A stretch of DNA of 64,000 nt, taken from NCBI GenBank assembly GCA_022824365.1, contig JAJEAA010000005.1, positions 124,001-188,000 of the forward strand, given 5' to 3'. The notes below the pieces were generated by a model that saw nothing but the letters and a program-made list of their open reading frames with translations, had not been told where the DNA came from and did not search any database. The number at the start of each line of letters is the position of its first letter. The stretch's first letter is position 1. The stretch comes from Anaerolineae bacterium. GTDB lineage: Bacteria; Chloroflexota; Anaerolineae; Aggregatilineales; Phototrophicaceae. Made by a program: the position numbers and the translations under genes. Below, piece by piece: positions 1-8,065 of the stretch.

Positions 1-2
1 CT

Positions 3-206
3 GCGATTCAGAGCGCGATTCGAGCGCAGACGGATGAGTTCCGCGTGACCTTCGATAAATTCAGTGAGACACTAGAAAGGCAGAGCGGCGAAATCCGCGA
101 GTTGCGCGAGAAGGAAAGCCGCTTCAGAGGCGCTGTCGACACGCTCAAGTACGCGCTGCCGTTTCTCATAAGTATCATTGCGGTGCTGGTGGCGGTCTTG
201 AAATAA
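3..206 (+). CDS. C-terminal part of a coiled-coil protein with a C-terminal membrane anchor (partial)
   Basis: The reading frame is open from the window edge to a TAA at 204-206, giving the last 67 residues of a protein whose start lies outside. The visible part is rich in Glu, Arg and Lys with a heptad-like pattern (for example ETLERQSGEIRELREKE), suggesting a coiled coil, and ends in one strongly hydrophobic stretch (LPFLISIIAVLVAVLK) running almost to the C-terminus. That layout fits a tail-anchored or small membrane-tethered coiled-coil protein. The family cannot be named from this fragment. The competing minus-strand frame over the same bases has no recognisable protein character. Confidence 0.55.
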   Translation, partial: AIQSAIRAQTDEFRVTFDKFSETLERQSGEIRELREKESRFRGAVDTLKYALPFLISIIAVLVAVLK

Positions 207-265
207 TCATCGGAAACCGAGCGGGAAAGCAGCCTCATCAGACGATGGGGCTGTTTCTTTTCGGG

Positions 266-1843
266 TTAGACCGCCTCATCCGTATACACATCATCCACCA
301 AGCGCAGAATCCCCAGCGGATTGGCGTCTTGCAGCGCTGGCGGCAGCAGCGCCTCCGGCACATTCTGGAAGGCGATGGGGCGCATGAAGCGGTAAATCGC
401 GTTCATGCCCACCGAAGTCGTGCCCGGCGCAGTCGTCGCCGGGTAGGGTCCGCCATGCTGCATGGCATGCACGACGGCGACGCCGGTGGGGAAGCCGTTC
501 CAGATTACGCGCCCGGCTTTCTCGCGCAGTTGATGCAGCAAGCCGCCGATGGACTCCAGTTCGCTTTCTTCGGCGTGCACGGTGGTGGTCAGGTTGCCTT
601 CGAGCGCGTCGACCGTGGACTTTAAGTCCTCCGCGCCAGCGCAGACGACGAATAGCGTGACCGGACCAAAATGCTCGACTTGCAAGCGATCATCATTGCG
701 AATAGCGGCGGCGGTCGTCTGCATGACCGTGTTGCGGTAGCAGAAGTAGTCGCTCTCGCTGATAGCCTCGGCGCCGGTCAGCACTTCAATCTGCGGGTGG
801 GTGACCGTGTCGCTGACGGCGCTGTTTAAGCCCGCCGCGATTGACTCGTTGAGCAGGATGCCGGCCGGGGCGGCTTCCATTTTTTCAGTGACCGCGCTGA
901 TGAAGTCCCGCGATGCGCCGCTGTCTTCCAGCAGGATCAAGCCGGGATTGGTGCAGAACTGGCCCGTGCCCATCGTGACCGAGCCGACCAGACCATCGGC
1001 GATTTCGTCAGCGCGCGCGGCGAGAGCGGCTTGGGTGATGACCACCGGATTGACGCTGCCCATCTCGGCGTAAACGGGAATGGGGCGGGGGCGACGTGAG
1101 GCGGCGTCGTAGATGGCGCGGCCGCCGCGCAAGCTGCCGGTGAAGCCGACCGCTTCAATTGCCTCATGCGCGACCAGCCACTGACCGACATTGATGCCAT
1201 TGCCTTGCAGCAACGAGAAGGTTCCGGCGGGGAAGCCTTGTGCGGCTACCGCGGCGTTGATCGCCCCGGCAAACAGCTCCGACGTGGCGGGATGCCCCGG
1301 ATGCGCCTTGACAACTATAGGACAGCCAGCCGCCAAAGCCGACGCCGAATCGCCGCCGGCCACAGCAAAGGCGAAGGGGAAATTGCTGGCGGCGAAGACC
1401 GCCACTGGTCCCAGCGGGAATTGCATTTGTTTGATGGCTGGCTGTCCCGGCCCCTCGGTATTGATGATGGCGCGCAGGTAGGCGCCCTCGCGCAGCAGGT
1501 TGGCGAAGGCGCGGATCTGCCCGGTCGTCCGAGCGCGTTCGCCGGTCAAGCGCGGCAAGCCCAAGCCGGTCTCGCTATCGGCAGTGTGCAGCAGGTCATC
1601 GCCAAGCGCTTCGATCTGCTCCGCCGCTTCGTCGAGGAAGCCGGCGATCTTGCTCGATGGATAGTGCCGGATTTCCCCGAAGGCAGCGGCCGCAGCATTG
1701 ACGGCGCGATCGACCTCGGCGCGGGTGGCATTATAGAAAGGCAGGCTGCCGGTTGTTTTGTTGCGCGGATCGACGCTGAAAAATACGTCCGAGCCTTCAG
1801 CCGATAACTCGCCGGCGATACTGTTTTTACCCGAGAGTGACAT
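266..1843 (-). CDS. Alpha-ketoglutaric semialdehyde dehydrogenase-like aldehyde dehydrogenase
   Basis: This ALDH-superfamily enzyme of about 525 residues probably oxidises 2,5-dioxopentanoate (alpha-ketoglutaric semialdehyde) to 2-oxoglutarate with NAD(P)+. The catalytic Cys lies in GQFCTNPG (about residue 297) and the general-base Glu in YAEMGSVNP (about residue 260). The FCTNPG motif and the length, longer than a classic 480-residue ALDH, are typical of the KGSADH group. I chose the ATG at 1843 (MSLSGKN) because GGAG lies just upstream; an earlier in-frame ATG at 1876 has no ribosome site. The next upstream gene on this strand is a DapA-family enzyme 55 bases away, the usual partner in non-phosphorylative pentose or hexarate oxidation, so the two probably form an operon. 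The exact substrate is inferred from context. Confidence 0.85.
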   Translation of the reverse strand: MSLSGKNSIAGELSAEGSDVFFSVDPRNKTTGSLPFYNATRAEVDRAVNAAAAAFGEIRHYPSSKIAGFLDEAAEQIEALGDDLLHTADSETGLGLPRLTGERARTTGQIRAFANLLREGAYLRAIINTEGPGQPAIKQMQFPLGPVAVFAASNFPFAFAVAGGDSASALAAGCPIVVKAHPGHPATSELFAGAINAAVAAQGFPAGTFSLLQGNGINVGQWLVAHEAIEAVGFTGSLRGGRAIYDAASRRPRPIPVYAEMGSVNPVVITQAALAARADEIADGLVGSVTMGTGQFCTNPGLILLEDSGASRDFISAVTEKMEAAPAGILLNESIAAGLNSAVSDTVTHPQIEVLTGAEAISESDYFCYRNTVMQTTAAAIRNDDRLQVEHFGPVTLFVVCAGAEDLKSTVDALEGNLTTTVHAEESELESIGGLLHQLREKAGRVIWNGFPTGVAVVHAMQHGGPYPATTAPGTTSVGMNAIYRFMRPIAFQNVPEALLPPALQDANPLGILRLVDDVYTDEAV

Positions 1844-1897
1844 GGTTGGTCTCCTATATGTTTGCGGGCGGCTCATCGGATCGCCCCTCTAGAATTA

Positions 1898-2809
1898 TCA
1901 GGTCAGGGAAACGCGCAGGTCGAGCGCGTCAACTATAGCAAAGAAAGCCGGCAAGGCAGATTCGTCGAATTCCACGGTGGGCTGCCGGACGTAAGCGCTG
2001 TCGATGTAAGCGCAGCGCTTCATCAGTTGCTTGCGCAGGTGCAGCGAATGCTCATGCCCCGAGCCGGACACCGCTTTCACCAGGGCATCGCCGCCGCTGA
2101 TGACGCCCTCGACCGCCGCCTCGTCGCCGCGCCGCCAAGCCGCCCAGGCGTCGAGGAAGATCTCGTTGAAGCCGACGCCGGGGATCAAGCCGGCCGCGCC
2201 GCCGCGCAGTTCCTCAAGCGCCGTGATGCCGCCGCCGCCGCCGAACATGCGCTTGTCGTCGCTCAGCATAGGCGCCAATTCCCGCATCTTCTTCGCCGAG
2301 CCGGGACCCTCTATCTTGTAGTATTTCACATTGGGCGCGCGGTGGGCGATTTCGGCGAGAGCCGCCGCCGGCAATTCAGTATGGCGGTACATCGGGATAT
2401 GCGGCGCTTGCTGAATCATGATCGGCGCATCGCTGGCATTGCCCAGCTCGACATAAAATTCGACAAAGGATTGCAGGCCGTTATCCATCGTCGCCGGCGG
2501 CAATGCCATCAGCGCGGCCGGGCGAAAGCGAGCCAAGTCCCGCGCTTGCTTGATGGCGGATTCGAGACTGTTCGGCGCGATGCCGATGATGAGAGGCGCG
2601 GCATTCGCCAATTCGCTCGCGATAATCGCGACATTCTCCAGCCGTTCGGCGTCAGTCATCTTGTAGGCTTCGCTGGCGAAACCGTTGATGCCGATGGCAT
2701 GGACGCCGCCTTCAAGCTCGAAGCGCAGAATCTTCCGCAAGCCGTCGGCGTCAATATCGCCATTGGCTTTGAAAGGGGTGAACAATATCGGGGCGATGCC
2801 CTCTAACAT
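1898..2809 (-). CDS. DapA/NAL-superfamily sugar-acid dehydratase or aldolase
   Basis: This 303-residue TIM-barrel protein belongs to the dihydrodipicolinate synthase/N-acetylneuraminate lyase superfamily. The Schiff-base Lys is visible in YYKIEG (K165). The position of the usual catalytic Tyr (YNxP) reads QQAP, so the proton relay differs from true DapA, which argues against lysine biosynthesis. With the downstream semialdehyde dehydrogenase, the best role is dehydration of a 2-keto-3-deoxy sugar acid (2-keto-3-deoxyarabonate/xylonate or 5-keto-4-deoxyglucarate) to alpha-ketoglutaric semialdehyde. The start is well placed, with GGAG six bases upstream of ATG. It is transcribed divergently from the reductase gene at 2939, leaving about 130 bases for promoters. 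Function is inferred from family and neighbour; an aldolase role cannot be excluded. Confidence 0.75.
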   Translation of the reverse strand: MLEGIAPILFTPFKANGDIDADGLRKILRFELEGGVHAIGINGFASEAYKMTDAERLENVAIIASELANAAPLIIGIAPNSLESAIKQARDLARFRPAALMALPPATMDNGLQSFVEFYVELGNASDAPIMIQQAPHIPMYRHTELPAAALAEIAHRAPNVKYYKIEGPGSAKKMRELAPMLSDDKRMFGGGGGITALEELRGGAAGLIPGVGFNEIFLDAWAAWRRGDEAAVEGVISGGDALVKAVSGSGHEHSLHLRKQLMKRCAYIDSAYVRQPTVEFDESALPAFFAIVDALDLRVSLT

Positions 2810-2938
2810 GCTGCGCTCCTTCGGCTTAAGCGGGGAGTCCAGCGCCTGTTTGACAGCGCAGCGACTATCATATATGTTTAGCGAGTTGGCTGCAACGCGG
2901 GTCTTGGCCCGCGGGCGAAGACTAATGGGAGAGCGCAG

Positions 2939-3907
2939 ATGCGATTATACATAACCGGCGGCACCGGGCTGGTCGGCGGCAATATCATCCGGCTGGCGCG
3001 GGAGCGAGGCGACATTGAGATCATCGCGGCGCAATACGGTCCGCCGCCCGAATGGGAGGTCGATTACGAGTTGGACCCGCTGGACATGGCTGATACCGAT
3101 GCCGCGCGTGAATCCATTCGCCGCTACCGTCCCGATGTCGTGATTCACTGCGCCGCCATCCTCGACCATCCTTATATGGATGCCAATCGCGCCGCGGTCT
3201 GGCAGGCGACGGTCGGGGGGAACCTGGCTTTCGCGCAAAGCTGCGCCGAGGTCGGCGCGCGTTACGTCTTTGTCTCCTCCGATTGGGTCTTCGACGGGCG
3301 GCAGCCGCTGGTGGATGAAGATTCGCCGCCAATGCCCGTGCTCTACTACGGCTTCATGAAAGCGGTCTGCGAGCGGGATATCATGGGCGTCCATGGCTTG
3401 AGTTATGGCATCGGGCGCCTGGCCGGCATTTATGGCATCAACTACAGCAGTCCATCGCTGCTGCGCAAGAAGAACGATGTCGGCTTCGACCTGGGCAATT
3501 ATGTGGTGGATCAACTCTCGCGGGGTCTGATCGCCGAGATCTGGACGGGACCCAATGTCAACGATGTGGCGCATCCCACCCTGGCCTCCGATGGCGCGGA
3601 GATGCTGCTGCGCCTGGCTGAGCACGACGAAAACGGCATCTTTCATTGCTGGGGCAGTGAGCCGGTGAGCCGCCTGCAATTCGCTTATCACTTCGCCGAT
3701 GCCTTCAAAGTCGACCGTACGCTGATTGTGCCGGTGGCGACCGACCCGATCGTGCTGGACCGCTACCGGCATATTCGCATCCCCTTCCGCATCGTCAGCA
3801 GCAACGAAAAGACCTGCCGAGCTTTGGGCCGCCGGACTTATAATATCCGGGACGGACTGCGCGATTTCAAAGCGCAATGGGATGCCTTTCGCGGCAGCGC
3901 AAACTAA
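2939..3907 (+). CDS. NAD(P)-dependent extended SDR, RmlD-like sugar reductase/epimerase
   Basis: This 322-residue extended short-chain dehydrogenase has an N-terminal Rossmann motif (GGTGLVGG, residues 7-14) and a catalytic YGFMK (YxxxK) preceded by SSDWVFDG, as in dTDP-4-dehydrorhamnose reductases. The family acts on nucleotide-sugar 4-keto groups or free sugar derivatives. Lack of other rhamnose-biosynthesis genes nearby makes a catabolic or modifying role on a sugar more likely than cell-wall synthesis. The ATG follows GGGAGA at a good distance. It is followed after 34 bases by a zinc alcohol dehydrogenase on the same strand, so the two probably form an operon divergent from the DapA/ALDH pair. 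Confidence 0.75.
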   Translation: MRLYITGGTGLVGGNIIRLARERGDIEIIAAQYGPPPEWEVDYELDPLDMADTDAARESIRRYRPDVVIHCAAILDHPYMDANRAAVWQATVGGNLAFAQSCAEVGARYVFVSSDWVFDGRQPLVDEDSPPMPVLYYGFMKAVCERDIMGVHGLSYGIGRLAGIYGINYSSPSLLRKKNDVGFDLGNYVVDQLSRGLIAEIWTGPNVNDVAHPTLASDGAEMLLRLAEHDENGIFHCWGSEPVSRLQFAYHFADAFKVDRTLIVPVATDPIVLDRYRHIRIPFRIVSSNEKTCRALGRRTYNIRDGLRDFKAQWDAFRGSAN

Positions 3908-3941
3908 AAGAGACCCGAATCAATCACGAAGGAAACCGAGC

Positions 3942-5093
3942 ATGAAAGCACTGACATTAACGGCGGACTGGGCGCCGAAGCCCGGCTACGATCTGACCGA
4001 GGAAGAACGGGAGAAGCGCCGCCCGCGCAACGCCAACATGACCTGGAAAGCGCCGCGCATCGAGCTTGGCGATGTGCCCGATCCCGAGTTGAAGCCCGAT
4101 CAAGCCATGCTGGCTGTGGCCGCCGTCGGCATCTGCGGCTCGGATATGCACATGTACGAAGCCGGCGCTGACGGCTACATGGTCTACCCGGGCTTGGTAC
4201 ACACGCCGAACATCATCGGCCATGAGTACGCGGGCCGCATCGTCGAGGTCGGCTCGGATGTGAAGGGCGTAAATGTCGGCGATCTGGTGGCGGTCGAGGA
4301 AATTCAATGGTGCGGCGAATGCACCGCCTGCCGCCGCGGTTTCGTCAATCATTGCCTGGACATTGAAGAGACGGGTTTCACCATCCCCGGCGCGATGGCG
4401 CAGTACCTGCCCGTGCGCGCGAAGTATTGCTGGAAGCTGGACGAGATCGCCGAGCAGTACGGCGAAGAAGAGGCTTTGGTCATGGGCGCGATGGTCGAGC
4501 CGACCGGCGTCTCTTATCAAGGCTTATTCAATCGCCTGCGCAATTGGCAGCCGGGCAACAATGTCGCCATCTTCGGCGCGGGTCCTATCGGCTTGGCGGC
4601 GGAAGCGCTGATCATCGCCGCTGGCGCCGGGCGCGTGCTCGTCTTCGATCCCTCAGCCAGCCGGCGCGAGATCGCCATGAATATGGGCGCCTCAGCCGCG
4701 CTTGACCCCATCGGCATTGACCTGGACGCGGCCATCATGGAGCATACGCTCGGGCGCGGGGTCGACTACGTCGTGGAATGCGCCGGCTTCGCCGATCAGA
4801 CGATTGAGCCGCTGGACCGCTGCCTGGCGGTGAACGCCTCCATCATCGATATCGGCATGGGCGAGGCGAACCCGACCCTGCCCATCGTCGCCTACAAGCG
4901 CATGGGCGTGCAATTGGCTGGTTCGCTGGGGCATGCCGGCGGACCCTTCCAGCATGTCATTAGCATGATGGCGGCGGGCAGGATCGACATGCGCCAGATG
5001 GTCAGCGCTCGCTTGCCGCTGGACGACGCGGTGGCTGCTTTCAAGCGCCTGGAAAGCCGCGAGGACGCCAAGATCATCTTGCAGCCGAATTAA
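3942..5093 (+). CDS. Zinc-dependent medium-chain dehydrogenase, scyllo-inosose 3-dehydrogenase-like
   Basis: This 383-residue MDR enzyme oxidises a secondary alcohol on a polyol or sugar with NAD+. Catalytic zinc ligands are seen in GICGSD and GHEYAG, structural zinc in WCGECTACRRGFVNHC (four Cys), and the cofactor loop in GAGPIGLAA. The unusual N-terminal extension, the HMYEAGADGYMVYPGL region and the MVEPTGVSY and SLGHAGG stretches resemble, from memory, the Thermotoga scyllo-inosose 3-dehydrogenase (inositol pathway) more than threonine or sorbitol dehydrogenase. I placed the start at 3942 (MKALTLT) after AAGGAAA; the frame is open further upstream but overlaps the preceding gene. No other inositol genes lie in the window, so substrate remains uncertain. 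Confidence 0.8.
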   Translation: MKALTLTADWAPKPGYDLTEEEREKRRPRNANMTWKAPRIELGDVPDPELKPDQAMLAVAAVGICGSDMHMYEAGADGYMVYPGLVHTPNIIGHEYAGRIVEVGSDVKGVNVGDLVAVEEIQWCGECTACRRGFVNHCLDIEETGFTIPGAMAQYLPVRAKYCWKLDEIAEQYGEEEALVMGAMVEPTGVSYQGLFNRLRNWQPGNNVAIFGAGPIGLAAEALIIAAGAGRVLVFDPSASRREIAMNMGASAALDPIGIDLDAAIMEHTLGRGVDYVVECAGFADQTIEPLDRCLAVNASIIDIGMGEANPTLPIVAYKRMGVQLAGSLGHAGGPFQHVISMMAAGRIDMRQMVSARLPLDDAVAAFKRLESREDAKIILQPN

Positions 5094-5096
5094 GAA

Positions 5097-5140
5097 TTAG
5101 CCACCGAGGACACTGAGTATTTCGAGTACACCGAGTAAAG
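5097..5140 (-). repeat. Dispersed 'CTCTGTG...GTGGTTAA'-type intergenic repeat, copy 1
   Basis: Immediately after the dehydrogenase stop lies a short motif that, read on the minus strand, has CTCGGTGTACTC and CAGTGTCCTCGGTGGCTAA. It belongs to the same family as copies near 20.15, 21.45, 49.1, 49.26, 51.68, 52.67 and 62.95 kb. It is non-coding and always sits at gene ends or just before starts. Confidence 0.55.
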
Positions 5141-5166
5141 CACAAGAAACTCAAAGCGAGACTTGA

Positions 5167-5388
5167 ATGGGCGACGGCATATTGATACTGGGCGGGGCGG
5201 CCTTCTGGATATTAGCCGGGCTCTGCGCTTTTCGGCGGGATATCGTCTGGCGCTTGTACTCGCTGGAGCCGCGCTGGCGCAAGGACAACCCCGAACGCAC
5301 TGACGCCTGGGATGCCAAGACGCGGCGCTCGGCGTTGATATTTGTGCTGGTTGGCATCGCCTTCGTGGCGCTGGGTTTGCTGATTTAG
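5167..5388 (+). CDS. Small membrane protein, DUF6199-like
   Basis: This 73-residue protein has two hydrophobic segments (about residues 4-22 and 55-73) separated by a polar, Trp- and Arg-rich loop (WRLYSLEPRWRKDNPERTDAWDAK). Two membrane helices around a W-rich loop resemble the small DUF6199 family; I recall the layout but could not check it. No strong ribosome-binding site is visible. It follows the dehydrogenase by 73 bases, with a dispersed repeat in between, so co-transcription is possible but not clear. Function unknown. Confidence 0.6.
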   Translation: MGDGILILGGAAFWILAGLCAFRRDIVWRLYSLEPRWRKDNPERTDAWDAKTRRSALIFVLVGIAFVALGLLI

Positions 5389-5418
5389 CGAGCGGTCTCG
5401 GTTGCGCACTCGTCAGAT

Positions 5419-5625
5419 TCAAGCGGACTGAGAACGCGCGGCACTCCATTTGCGATAGCCGAAGAACTCCAGGTCTTCTCGCAGCGACAAGGCATCGTTT
5501 GCGCCAGCCGATGCGCCAAGACGGAGATAGGCGAAGATATCCAGAAAGGAAAAAGGCGCCGCCATACGGTATACGAAGTCTCGTTCAAACGGGCGACTCT
5601 GTGACATTTGCGCTTTCTTTATCAT
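5419..5625 (-). CDS. Hypothetical small protein (68 aa)
   Basis: This short open frame begins MIKKAQMSQSRPFERDF and contains an aromatic segment (FSFLDIFAYLRLG). I set the start at 5625 because AAGGA lies just upstream of that ATG; the frame continues upstream to 5661 without a ribosome site. Nothing in it identifies a family. It lies between a convergent small membrane protein and the M20 peptidase, and could be a real small gene or a chance frame. Confidence 0.4.
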   Translation of the reverse strand: MIKKAQMSQSRPFERDFVYRMAAPFSFLDIFAYLRLGASAGANDALSLREDLEFFGYRKWSAARSQSA

Positions 5626-5761
5626 TGGAAGATCCTTTTTGTCGTTCATAGCGTAGAACACGACAATAGGGTCTTCGTAGCGCAGAAGCGCATCAAATTT
5701 ACATAAGAAAACCGGGCGTCAGTCATCAGCGACCGCGCCGGTCAATCACAGAAAAAGCGCC

Positions 5762-7141
5762 TTAGCCTGTGACTTGCCCCAGATTGTGATACAGGCGCGC
5801 CGCCGCCGCCAGCGATGTGAAGAAGGTGTCGATCTCCAGGTACTCATTCGGCGAGTGAATGCCCTCGCCGTGACCATAGGCGAAGGCTGTAATCGGCAAG
5901 CCGATCGCCCGGTTGAAGACGCCGAGGATGGGGATGGAACCGCCGGTCCGCACAAGCTGCGCCCGCCGCCCGACAGTCTCCTCTATCGCCGATTGCACCG
6001 CCTCCAGCCAGGGTCCTTCCGTCTCCAGTTCGAAGTACCAAGCTTCCTCGCCGATGCTGCAATCCACCGTCACCGTCTCCGTAGCGAAGCCCTCAACATG
6101 CTTTTTGAGCAATTGCGAAACGACGCGCGGATCCTGATCGGGCGCGAGGCGCATGGTGACTTTGAAGCCGGCTTCGGCCGGGATGATGGTCTTGTTGCCC
6201 GGACCTTGATAACCGCCCCACATGCCGTTGACATCGAGGGTGGGATAGACGGTGGCGCGCTCGGCCGCCGGCGCAATTGTCTCGCCCCAGAAGGCTGTCG
6301 CGCCAGCGCCTTCCAGCAGAGCTTCGGCTTGGAAGCCGGCCGCGATGCGTCCCTTCTCGGCCGCGTCGGCCTCTTTTAAGCTGTCGTAATAACCGGGCAG
6401 CCGCACGCGACCGCGCTCGTCATGGAAGGAGCCGATGATCGCCCCGGCGACATGCAGCGGGTTCTGCACCAGACCGCCGTAGAGACCGGAGTGGATATCG
6501 GCTTGCGGTCCCTTGACCCGCACTTCCGCGCTGACGATGCCGCGCCCGGCGTAAGTGAGCTGCGGCTCGTCCGGCGCAAGATCGCCATCGCAATTGAGCA
6601 GCAGATCCGCGCGCAGCCGTTCCTTGTTCGCCTCGACGAAGGCTTCAATGCTGGGCGAGCCGGATTCTTCTTCGCCTTCAAACATGATCTTGATATTGAC
6701 GGGCAAGGTCCCGTTGGCGCGCAGCAGCGCCTCAAAGGTCTTGAGGTTGCCCCAGACGCCGGCTTTATTGTCGCTGGCGCCGCGGGCGAAGATCTTGCCG
6801 TCGCGGATGACAGCCTCGAAGGGTTCCGAGTGCCAAAGCGGCAGGGGATCAACCGGCTGCACATCGTAATGGGCGTAGACGAGGACAGTGGGTTTATCGG
6901 CGCCGGCCTTCAGCCACTCGCCATAGACCACCGGCAAACCGTCCGTGGCGATCGCCTCGCAGTTTTCAAAGCCCAGCGCGCTCAACTGGCTGACGATCCA
7001 GTCGGCGCAGGCGCATACATCATCCGCGTAAGCCGGGTCCGCGCTGATGGAAGGGAAGCGCAGCAGCGCCTTGTAATCCTCCATCATCTGGTCGCGCGTC
7101 TCCTGCATGTAGTCGATTGCGCTCTGGATCGTATCAGTCAT
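5762..7141 (-). CDS. M20-family metallo-dipeptidase
   Basis: This cytoplasmic zinc peptidase of about 459 residues belongs to the M20 dipeptidase/CNDP-like group. Metal ligands and catalytic residues are visible: YAHYDVQP (H91, D93), GASDNKAG (D124) and the EGEEESGS pair (E157 general base, E158 ligand), followed by the dimerisation insert and a C-terminal GHGEGIHSPNE stretch with the last His ligand. It should release amino acids from di- and tripeptides. The start at 7141 (MTDTIQ) has GGAG nine bases upstream; an earlier in-frame ATG at 7162 is less likely. It stands alone and is transcribed away from the two-component genes. Confidence 0.9.
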   Translation of the reverse strand: MTDTIQSAIDYMQETRDQMMEDYKALLRFPSISADPAYADDVCACADWIVSQLSALGFENCEAIATDGLPVVYGEWLKAGADKPTVLVYAHYDVQPVDPLPLWHSEPFEAVIRDGKIFARGASDNKAGVWGNLKTFEALLRANGTLPVNIKIMFEGEEESGSPSIEAFVEANKERLRADLLLNCDGDLAPDEPQLTYAGRGIVSAEVRVKGPQADIHSGLYGGLVQNPLHVAGAIIGSFHDERGRVRLPGYYDSLKEADAAEKGRIAAGFQAEALLEGAGATAFWGETIAPAAERATVYPTLDVNGMWGGYQGPGNKTIIPAEAGFKVTMRLAPDQDPRVVSQLLKKHVEGFATETVTVDCSIGEEAWYFELETEGPWLEAVQSAIEETVGRRAQLVRTGGSIPILGVFNRAIGLPITAFAYGHGEGIHSPNEYLEIDTFFTSLAAAARLYHNLGQVTG

Positions 7142-7322
7142 TATCGTTGCCTCCGCCCTCATGTGGTAGTCCTGCCCATCATCTTAACGCAATGCCGCCA
7201 GTTTTTCCGCCTCGAAGATGTCCTCCCGCCCGGGCGCATGACAGCCAGGTAACATTTCGGATAGAAATACGGTGTAGGCTAGAATATACGGCAATGCGCA
7301 TTGGGGGAACTGGCAGGCATAT

Positions 7323-8051
7323 ATGTCCAAGAAACGCAAGATCCTGGTGGTCGATGATGAGCGGACTATACGCGAGGTGGTGCGGCGTTATCTGGAACTG
7401 GAAGGCTTCCAGGTCACTGAAGCCGAGACCGGACCGCAGGCGCTGTCCATTCTGCAGGAAAACCAGCCCGATCTGATCGTGCTGGATATTATGCTGCCGG
7501 GGGTTGACGGTTTCTCCATCACGCGGCGCTTAAGGAGCGCATCGGAGCACAATCCCCTGCGCGCTGATGGCGATATCCCCATCATCCTGCTAACGGCGCG
7601 CAGCAACGAGGTCGATCGCGTGGGGGGCTTGGAGCTCGGCGCCGATGATTATGTGACCAAACCTTTCAGCCCGCGCGAGTTGGTCGCCCGCGTCAAGACC
7701 GTATTGCGCCGCGCGTCCCCGCCGGAAAACGAAAGCGAACAACCGCTGGAATACGCGGGTCTGCTGGTCGATCCGCGCAGCCGCTCCGTCAGCGTCAATG
7801 GCGAAGCGGTCTCGCTGACAGCCAAAGAGTTTGACCTGCTCTGGTTCCTGCTCCGCCATCCGCGGCAGGTATTCAGGCGGGAGCAATTGCTCAACAACGT
7901 CTGGGGTTACGAGTTTTACGGCGATGAAAGCACCGTGACCGTGCATGTGCGCCGCCTGCGGGAAAAGCTTGAGCCGAACCCGAGCAAACCGATCTATGTG
8001 CAGACGGTCTGGGGCGTCGGCTATAAATTCGAAGTGCCGGCTGAAAATTAG
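7323..8051 (+). CDS. OmpR/PhoB-family response regulator
   Basis: This 242-residue transcription regulator has a receiver domain (acidic pair D11-D12, phospho-acceptor D55 in [10 protein letters not shown], switch T91, K113 in VTKPFSPRE) and a C-terminal winged-helix DNA-binding domain (about 145-238, ending [10 protein letters not shown]). The receiver carries a roughly ten-residue insertion ([11 protein letters not shown]) before beta-4, a mild oddity. It is followed after 14 bases by a histidine kinase, forming a standard two-component operon. The signal is unknown; neighbours give no strong hint. Confidence 0.93.
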   Translation: MSKKRKILVVDDERTIREVVRRYLELEGFQVTEAETGPQALSILQENQPDLIVLDIMLPGVDGFSITRRLRSASEHNPLRADGDIPIILLTARSNEVDRVGGLELGADDYVTKPFSPRELVARVKTVLRRASPPENESEQPLEYAGLLVDPRSRSVSVNGEAVSLTAKEFDLLWFLLRHPRQVFRREQLLNNVWGYEFYGDESTVTVHVRRLREKLEPNPSKPIYVQTVWGVGYKFEVPAEN

Positions 8052-8065
8052 AGAGAGCAAGCATC

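Noticed and set aside
2945-3877. Long minus-strand frame opposite the RmlD-like reductase gene
   Set aside because: It is the shadow of a clear coding gene; its translation lacks any motif and has no ribosome site.
5385-5588. Alternative minus-strand frame overlapping the hypothetical gene at 5419-5625
   Set aside because: It overlaps in another frame, and lacks a ribosome site; the 5625 start has AAGGA.
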